A DNA stretch of 64,000 nucleotides, taken from NCBI RefSeq assembly GCF_024699925.1, contig NZ_JAJOMX010000001.1, positions 1,836,001-1,900,000 on the forward strand, read 5' to 3'. The first letter of the stretch is position 1. Every line of letters begins with the position of its first letter. Source of the DNA: Mesorhizobium sp. J428. GTDB lineage: Bacteria > Pseudomonadota > Alphaproteobacteria > Rhizobiales > Rhizobiaceae. Below the pieces are notes generated by a model, which saw only the letters and a list, made by a program, of their open reading frames with translations, was not told where the DNA came from and searched no databases. Of this stretch, positions 58,828 through 64,000 are shown in pieces. A program made the translations under genes and the position numbers.

Positions 58828-60544
58828 TCAGTGCGTATCGAACACCGCCTGATAGAGCGCGAGTTTCTCGGCCGTCGCGGCGACCTCGTCCCTGGTCGGC
58901 TTGAGCGGGTCTTTGGCCGGCGGCAGCATGCCGAACTTCATGATGCACAGCATCAACAGGATGCGCGCCTTGACCGAGGTCAGGTTTGAGCCGGCGATGA
59001 ACGGGCCGCCGGAGATGGCGAAACCTTCGGTGGTGCCGCGCCCGACATTGGCGACCGGGAAACCGGAATAGACCGCCTTCAACAGGATGCGCGACTTCGA
59101 CGACGCAGCCGCCTTGCCGTAGGGATTGAGGCCCTCCAGCACGAAACCGGACAGCGGGGCGTTCTTCAGCTTGCTCCATGAAGGCAATCGTATCGACTTC
59201 CTGCGCGGGGTCGCTGTCGTAGTCGTCCTCGATATAGCTCGCATCCTTGACGATCGAGACCTTCGGGATCGCCGTGTCGAGCAACCTGCCGTCGCCGTCC
59301 TTCACCGCCACCTCGATCGTCTCGATTCCACCCTCTCTACCTCGTATGCCGGTCACGCTGGCAGGCAGCTTGCTGACGTTCACCTCCGACTGCCAGGTAT
59401 GCTTCATCGCGGGGACGTAGCGCAGCACCGAGCCGGTCCCGCCGCCGCCCGCGCCGAGGATGCCGCCGTGGCCGCCGGCCGCGACATAGCCGCCGGGACG
59501 CGCATCGACCTTGGTCACCTCGCGCGCGGCGAAGACACGCTGGTCCTGCACCATCACCACGCCGACGCGGTTGCGGCCCTGGTCGTCCGCCCACACTTTC
59601 GAGGCGATCCAGTCGGTGCTGTCGGCGAGGTTCTTCGGCCCGTCATTGCTGATCTGGCCGTGATAGCGCTGCGAGGCATTGCAGCAGACCGGCACGGTGA
59701 CATCGAGCGCGAGGCTCAGCCAGTAGCAGGTCTCCTCCACGCGGGGGCTGCCCTGCGTCCAGATCGCGCCGTCATAGTCGCCTGAACCGAGGATGTCCTG
59801 CGCCATGTTGGTGATGCGCGCCAGCGACATGCGCGGCGGCGACGCGTTGAGATGCGCCGGCCGGTAGGGGAAGAAATCCGTGCCGGACACCTCCGGCGCG
59901 ATGTCGCCTTCACCTTCGTCGGTCCGCTCCGCGGCGGCGAGCCCCTTCGTGTAGCCGGCCGACGGCGCCAAGCGGTAGAAATCGACCTCGGCGACATCCG
60001 AGATCGCGTTGCCGAGTCCCATGCCGTCGACGCCGAGCCGGTCGACCTCATCGAATGTGCGCCTGCCGTCCGGCATGAAGGGCTGGCGGCTTTTCGCGCG
60101 TTCGACGCGCGGCCCGGTCCCGTCCGTCTCCCAGGCCGAGCCGTCCGCCTGCCGCGCCATGTACGGCATGGGGTAGTAGCCGTCCTCCGGCTTGAGCTCG
60201 ATCCTGTAGACCGGCTTGTCGGCATCGCTCGTCCGCTCTGGCGAGAAATTCCCGGCCGCGTCCACATAGCCGTCCGGCGCGGCGTAGAGTTCAGCCACAT
60301 CCTTCTCCAGCGGATGGGCGGAGAACTGCTCGACATAGACGGTGACCGGCACCGCCAGCTTCTGCGGGCGCAGCGGATCGAACCTGGAGGGCATTCCTTC
60401 GACATCCGTCAGCAGGGGCAGTCCGTGCGCCTCGCGCGCCTTGTTGGAGGTCACCAGCGGCGGCGTGTTCTGGATCGTGGCGTTCGGGCCCGCCAGGTGG
60501 GCGATACGGATCTTCTTGTTCGAATAGAGGGGGCGCAATGCCAT
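58828..60544 (-). pseudogene. Asparaginase-domain protein with a 1-base frameshift
   Basis: From ATG 60544, MALRPLYSNKKIRIAHLAGPNATIQNTPPLVTSNKA, through EETCYWLSLALDVTVPVCCNASQRYHGQISNDGPKNLADS, the asparaginase/glutaminase-like fold in which a strand-turn DGP follows the threonine site. The frame breaks after DTIAFMEQ near 59171; the last 125 residues (APLSGFVLEGLNPYGKAAAS, FAISGGPFIAGSNL, to FDTH) are in another frame. Removing one of the two T at 59171-59172 joins them, total about 571 residues. The long N-terminal insertions make it different from ordinary asparaginase; an amide or lactam substrate is conceivable. It is last in the uptake operon. Confidence 0.75.
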
Positions 60545-60567
60545 GGAATGTCCCTGCCTGATGCGAG

Positions 60568-60873
60568 TTAGAGTGGGGTCTCGTCCAGCGTGAAGACGTG
60601 ACGCTCGAAGCGTTGCGTGAGCGCGCCCATTTCCCTGCGCTGCGCGGCGAATTCCGGGCTGGCGTCGCGGGCGGCGAGATCGGCCTGGAAGGCGGCCTCG
60701 TCGGCGAAGGCGCATTCCCAGCGCACGTCAGGCCCCTGCCCGCCTTGGTTGACGAAGATGCGCCCTGCGGGAAGACCAAGCCGCGCGCGCAGCCGTGAGC
60801 CCTCGCGCCGCCGCTCGAGAACGGCATCGGCCATGCCGTCTTTGGCGAAATAGTTGGTCGCCTCCATGATCAT
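60568..60873 (-). CDS. Small alpha/beta-barrel-like protein
   Basis: About 101 residues from ATG 60873; an overlapping GTG at 60885 (GTGA with the previous stop) would add four. MIMEATNYFAKDGMADAVLERRREGSRLRARLGL then RIFVNQGGQGPDVRWECAFADEAAFQADLAARDASPEF suggests a ferredoxin-like barrel fold as in antibiotic-biosynthesis monooxygenase or stress-response dimer proteins. No cofactor residue is evident. It lies between the first binding protein and the asparaginase-domain gene in one operon; the function probably relates to the imported compound. Confidence 0.7.
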   Translation of the reverse strand: MIMEATNYFAKDGMADAVLERRREGSRLRARLGLPAGRIFVNQGGQGPDVRWECAFADEAAFQADLAARDASPEFAAQRREMGALTQRFERHVFTLDETPL

Positions 60874-60881
60874 GCCAGCGC

Positions 60882-61874
60882 TCACTGATAGTCGAGGGTG
60901 AGGATCGTCTCGGGCATCTTCTCCATGCCCAGAGCCGCCGTTCCGGCCGTTGCGACCAGCACGTCGAAGGTCTTGTGCAGCGTCTCATTGTCTTCCGGCT
61001 TGAACGACTGCAGCAGGTCGCGCCGCATCTGGTCGCGATAGAATGTCAGGGCGGGACCGGACAGCTTCATGTTGGCGCCCTGCTCTTCCCACACGCTGTC
61101 GTCCTTCATCAGGATGTCGAACACTTCCTTGTAGGCCGCCACGAACGCCTTCACGTTCTCCGGCTTCTCCTTGGCGTAGCGCTCGGTGGTGCCGATCATC
61201 AGGTAGGGCGCCAGCGGCAGGCCCAGTTCCTCGGTCACGTCGCGGATTGCGAAAGCGTTGCGGAACTTGCCGGAGGCCAGCATGTCGGGTGCGATCGACG
61301 AGAACATGATGGTGGCGTCGATGCGGCCCTGCTCCAGCGAGCCGCGCAGCAAAGGCGGCGCCGCCTCCTGCAGCTCCGCCTCCTTCGACAGGTCGATGCC
61401 GTGCTTGTTGCGCGCCGCCGCATCGACGAGGATCCAGTCGGTGCTCTGGCGCGAGAAGATGCCGAACTTCTTGCCCTTCAGGTCGGCGACGCCCTGAACC
61501 GGCGAGTCCGTCGGCACCACGATGGTGCTGACATAGGTGATGAAGGGCGCGACGCCGATCACGTCGACGCCGGCATTGCGCATCAGCGAGATCGCGTTCC
61601 AGTCGAAGATCGCCATCTCGGCGCTGCCGGTCTGTACGGCCGCGGCTGCTGCCTTGCTGTCGGAGAAGACGATGCGCTCCAGCTCGAAGCCGTATTTCTC
61701 GTCGAGCTTGAACTTGTCGATGACGAAGGGGATGAAGGATTGCGAGCCGTAGGGGCTGGCCATCATCCGGATCGTGCCGCCGTCGCCTTTCGGCAGGTCT
61801 TGCGCAAGCGCCGGGGCGGCAGAGCCGAGGGCAAGGCAAAGGGTTGCAGCGAGGCTGCGGAGACACTTGAACAT
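60882..61874 (-). CDS. NitT/TauT-type ABC transporter substrate-binding protein (copy 2)
   Basis: A 330-residue periplasmic binding protein with signal peptide (MFKCLRSLAATLCLALGSAAPALA, cleavage near 24). Domain pattern: GTIRMMASPYGSQSFIPFVIDKFKL, GVADLKGKKFGIFSRQSTDW, SLEQGRIDATIMFSSIAP, ending ETILTLDYQ. It is close to the binding protein encoded just upstream (61960) but the two differ at many points, so likely different affinities or ligands. Related proteins bind aliphatic sulfonates, nitrate, pyrimidine precursors or aromatic acids; the ligand is not known. The start ATG follows GGGGAATTCTCG. Confidence 0.88.
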   Translation of the reverse strand: MFKCLRSLAATLCLALGSAAPALAQDLPKGDGGTIRMMASPYGSQSFIPFVIDKFKLDEKYGFELERIVFSDSKAAAAAVQTGSAEMAIFDWNAISLMRNAGVDVIGVAPFITYVSTIVVPTDSPVQGVADLKGKKFGIFSRQSTDWILVDAAARNKHGIDLSKEAELQEAAPPLLRGSLEQGRIDATIMFSSIAPDMLASGKFRNAFAIRDVTEELGLPLAPYLMIGTTERYAKEKPENVKAFVAAYKEVFDILMKDDSVWEEQGANMKLSGPALTFYRDQMRRDLLQSFKPEDNETLHKTFDVLVATAGTAALGMEKMPETILTLDYQ

Positions 61875-61959
61875 CGAGAATTCCCCTGTCATTGGGCGGG
61901 CCGCCGGCACCCTTTAAGGAGAGCGCCGGCGGGAGCGCGTGGTGGTGCAACGGCGCTCT

Positions 61960-62946
61960 TTACTGGTAATCCATCGTGAAGACCTTGTCCGGCATGGCCG
62001 ACATGCCGATCACCTCGGGTCCGGCCACTTCCAGCAGGATCGCAAAGGTCTCGTTGATGGACTCCGCCATCTCCGGCTTGAACTCCTTCACGAACTCCTT
62101 GCTGGCACCCTTGCGAAACATCTCGGTCGCCTCGGGCGCGAGCTTCATGTTGGCGCCCTGCTCCCTCCATACCTCCTCGTTGGACAGCAGGATGTCGATC
62201 GCCTCGCGATAGGCCGCCACGAAGGCTTTCGCATTCTGCGGGTTCTCCTTCGCGTAGTCCTCGCGCATCGCATACATGAGGTATGGCACTTCGGTGATGC
62301 CCATCTGCGCGACGATGTCATGCACGGTGATAAGCAGCTTCGACTTTCCCGAAAGCAGCATGTCCGGCGTCAGCGAATTGTACATCAGCGTCGCGTCAAG
62401 CTGGCCCTGCTCCATCGTGCCGCGCAGCAATGCGGGCGCGCCCTCCTGCAGCGTAGCCTCCTTGGACAGGTCGACCCCGTAGGCCTTTTTCGCGGCGGCC
62501 TGCAGCAGGATCCAGTCGGAGCTGGTCTTGGAGAAGATGCCGACACGCTTGCCCTTCAGGTCGCCGATGGTCTTGATCTCGGAGTCGGCCGGGATCAGCA
62601 CGGTGTTGATGTAGGCCAGGAACGGCGCCACGCCGATGATCGGGATGTTCTGGTTCCTGAGGCGCGCGATCGTCGTCCAGTCCTGCACGACGGCCTCGAC
62701 GCTCTTGCTCTGCACGGCAGCGATCGCCGCCTGGCTGTTTGTGAAGGGGATGACCTCGAGTTCGAAACCATACTTCCTGTCGAGGCCGAACTTCTCGATG
62801 ACGAAGGGCGGATAGGACTGGGTGCCCGACGGGTTCGACATCAGGCGGATGGTGCCCCCGTCGCCCATCTGGGCGCTGGCGGATGTGGCGAAGGCGCCGG
62901 CCGCGACGAGCAGCAAGGCCGAGACCATGGATTTGACGAGACTCAT
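61960..62946 (-). CDS. NitT/TauT-type ABC transporter substrate-binding protein (copy 1)
   Basis: A 328-residue precursor with signal peptide (MSLVKSMVSALLLVAAGAFATSASA), then GTIRLMSNPSGTQSYPPFVIEKFGLDRKYGFELEV, TIGDLKGKRVGIFSKTSSDWILLQA, GTMEQGQLDATLMYNSLTPD, ending KVFTMDYQ. Same architecture, length and C-terminal (L/M)DYQ as copy 2, evidence of tandem duplication. It lies next to the ATPase gene and would deliver ligand to the permease at the window end. Confidence 0.88.
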   Translation of the reverse strand: MSLVKSMVSALLLVAAGAFATSASAQMGDGGTIRLMSNPSGTQSYPPFVIEKFGLDRKYGFELEVIPFTNSQAAIAAVQSKSVEAVVQDWTTIARLRNQNIPIIGVAPFLAYINTVLIPADSEIKTIGDLKGKRVGIFSKTSSDWILLQAAAKKAYGVDLSKEATLQEGAPALLRGTMEQGQLDATLMYNSLTPDMLLSGKSKLLITVHDIVAQMGITEVPYLMYAMREDYAKENPQNAKAFVAAYREAIDILLSNEEVWREQGANMKLAPEATEMFRKGASKEFVKEFKPEMAESINETFAILLEVAGPEVIGMSAMPDKVFTMDYQ

Positions 62947-62993
62947 GCGCTTGTTTCCTGTTTGAGGGTTACAGTTACTCCTCCCGGCTGTGC

Positions 62994-63815
62994 TCAATGA
63001 TCCAGCGCCCTCCCGATATGCCGCTGGAGACTTTCCACCACCCGCTTGCTCTGCTCGAACAGCGCGCTGTCCTCGTAGTCGCGCGGGCGCTTGATGTGCC
63101 GAAGGTCGATCTCTTCCTTGATCTTGCCACCCGGCCCCGGGCTCATGATGAGCACGCGGTCGCCGAGAAAGGTCGACTCGAAGGCGTTGTGGCTGACGAA
63201 GAGGACCGTCGAACGGAACGCGGCCCAGATGTTGAGCAGGCTCTGGCGCAGACGCCGCGCGGTCAGTTCGTCCAGGGCGCTGAAGGGTTCGTCCATCAGC
63301 AGAATGTCCGGCTCGATGGCGAAGGCCCGCGCGATCGCGGCGCGCTGCTGCATGCCGCCGGAGAGCTGAAGCGGGTAGAAATCCTTGAACTTGGTCAGTT
63401 CCACCAGCTCCAGCACGCGATCGATGCGGCCCGCCCATTCGGTGCGCGGGAAATCATTCGCCTCCAGCGCGAACTCGATGTTCTGGCGCAGCGTGCGCCA
63501 GGGCAGGAGCCGCGCTTCCTGGAAGACATAGGCGACGCGGAAGCCGGAGCTCAGCTGCTCCTTCAGCGATTTGCCCTGGACGGTGAAGCTGCCCTCATAG
63601 CCTTCGTCCAGCCCGGCGACGATGTTGAGCACGGTGGACTTGCCGCATCCGGACGGACCAAGCAGCCCCACGATCTCTCCGGCCTCTATGTCCAGGTTGA
63701 CGCCGTCGAGTGCCTTCCAACCGCCCCGCCCACCGCCGCCGAACTGCCTGTGGATGTCGGTGAGCGATATCTGGGACACGAGCGTAGCCTTTTCCGGTCT
63801 GATCGCGATGTTCAT
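62994..63815 (-). CDS. NitT/TauT-type ABC transporter ATP-binding protein
   Basis: A 273-residue ATPase: Walker A GPSGCGKST, Q-loop YVFQEARLLPWRT, signature LSGGMQQR, Walker B LLMDEPFSALDE, switch His in FVSHNAFES. This is the SsuB/TauB/NrtD branch. The N-terminal 25 residues precede the core (SLTDIHRQFGGGGRGGWKAL). It is 47 bp upstream of the first binding protein and 7 bp downstream of the permease gene. Energises import of the unknown ligand. Confidence 0.93.
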   Translation of the reverse strand: MNIAIRPEKATLVSQISLTDIHRQFGGGGRGGWKALDGVNLDIEAGEIVGLLGPSGCGKSTVLNIVAGLDEGYEGSFTVQGKSLKEQLSSGFRVAYVFQEARLLPWRTLRQNIEFALEANDFPRTEWAGRIDRVLELVELTKFKDFYPLQLSGGMQQRAAIARAFAIEPDILLMDEPFSALDELTARRLRQSLLNIWAAFRSTVLFVSHNAFESTFLGDRVLIMSPGPGGKIKEEIDLRHIKRPRDYEDSALFEQSKRVVESLQRHIGRALDH

Positions 63816-63822
63816 GCAGACC

Positions 63823-64000
63823 TCACATCCGCTTCCAGCGGAAGATCCGCCGTTCGATCGTGCCGAGAACGGCGATCTCGATGAACAGCATCACGAAGAC
63901 GAAGCTCAGCGCATGAGCCAGCACCTCGGTCATGTTGAACATCTGGTAGAAGAACTCGATGCGGTATCCGACGCCGCTGCCGCGCCCGAGCAGTTCCACG
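63823..64000 (-). CDS. ABC transporter permease, partial (3' end only)
   Basis: The last 58 codons of a BPD-type permease run off the window edge. The reading GRGSGVGYRIEFFYQMFNMTEV, a hydrophobic helix, and the end TIERRIFRWKRM fit NitT/TauT permeases (SsuC/TauC type), whose final helix is followed by a basic tail ending W+. It belongs to the same operon as the ATPase and binding proteins. The beginning lies beyond position 64000. Confidence 0.85.
   Translation of the reverse strand, partial: VELLGRGSGVGYRIEFFYQMFNMTEVLAHALSFVFVMLFIEIAVLGTIERRIFRWKRM

Noticed and set aside
58552..58989. Plus-strand frame of 145 codons before the asparaginase-domain gene
   Set aside because: Half of it is antisense to that gene and the rest has no ribosome site or similarity.

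Overview
The window is a G+C-rich bacterial chromosome segment. Gene content and order point to an alphaproteobacterium of the order Hyphomicrobiales (Rhizobiales), most like Phyllobacteriaceae/Mesorhizobium relatives. The main evidence is the run lysA / TIGR02302 protein / response regulator / hpt / ftsE / ftsX / YdcF / plsC / DUF2125, an F1 operon atpHAGDC split from F0, an atpD with an Ala/Lys/Pro-rich N-terminal extension, leuS-lptE, usg, and sdhCDAB preceded by an MliC-like lipoprotein. The genus is inference; no rRNA or tRNA gene was seen.

Layout. 0-13 kb is core envelope and division: a DnaB-like ATPase, an LptM-like lipoprotein, lysA, a giant Gln-rich membrane protein, a CpdR-like receiver, hpt, a frameshifted membrane protein, ftsEX, a YdcF protein, an acyltransferase, ChaC, a DUF2125 protein and SodC. 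12.4-18.8 kb (minus strand) is the F1 ATP synthase operon, with two unusual passengers: an 80-residue SH3-like ORF between atpD and atpC, and a signal peptidase I paralogue just after atpC that lacks the catalytic lysine. 19-30 kb holds a racemase, an ASCH protein, priA, a transaldolase, a hydratase-like gene, an acyltransferase, lptE, leuS and yggS. 30-33 kb holds a Phd/VapC toxin-antitoxin pair and a Tat-exported PhoX phosphatase.

33-40.3 kb is an accessory block of two aldo/keto reductases, a LysR regulator, an MFS exporter, and a wedged-in AraC / short-chain dehydrogenase / SnoaL-like cassette. Decayed direct copies of an aldo/keto-reductase-end plus LysR-end junction flank the cassette. 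40.3-45.8 kb has usg, acs, two kinds of palindromic repeat, a frameshifted cupin gene, and a CcdAB module with a second, orphan CcdA under a near-identical operator. 45.9-53.4 kb has a frameshifted ABC-F ATPase, thiamine pyrophosphokinase, an MgtC-like protein, leuC, a GGDEF protein and two small exported proteins.

53.5-57.5 kb is the sdhCDAB operon. It is disturbed in two places: sdhD has no stop at its usual end and runs 136 nt into sdhA, and an AT-rich foreign-looking ORF of 164 codons sits between sdhA and sdhB, replacing the last codons of sdhA. 57.7-64 kb is a minus-strand uptake operon: a truncated LysR, an asparaginase-domain protein broken by a frameshift, a small alpha/beta-barrel-like protein, two tandem paralogous NitT/TauT-type binding proteins, the ATPase and the start of a permease.

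Four conserved genes carry single-base frameshifts (near 6531, 43415, 46481 and 59171), three of them in runs of 5-7 G/C. Base-calling or assembly error must therefore be excluded before any of them is read as biology. The strongest candidates for something undescribed are the AT-rich gene inside sdhCDAB, the lysine-less LepB tied to the ATP synthase operon, the twin-CcdA module and the junction-flanked AraC/SDR/SnoaL cassette.
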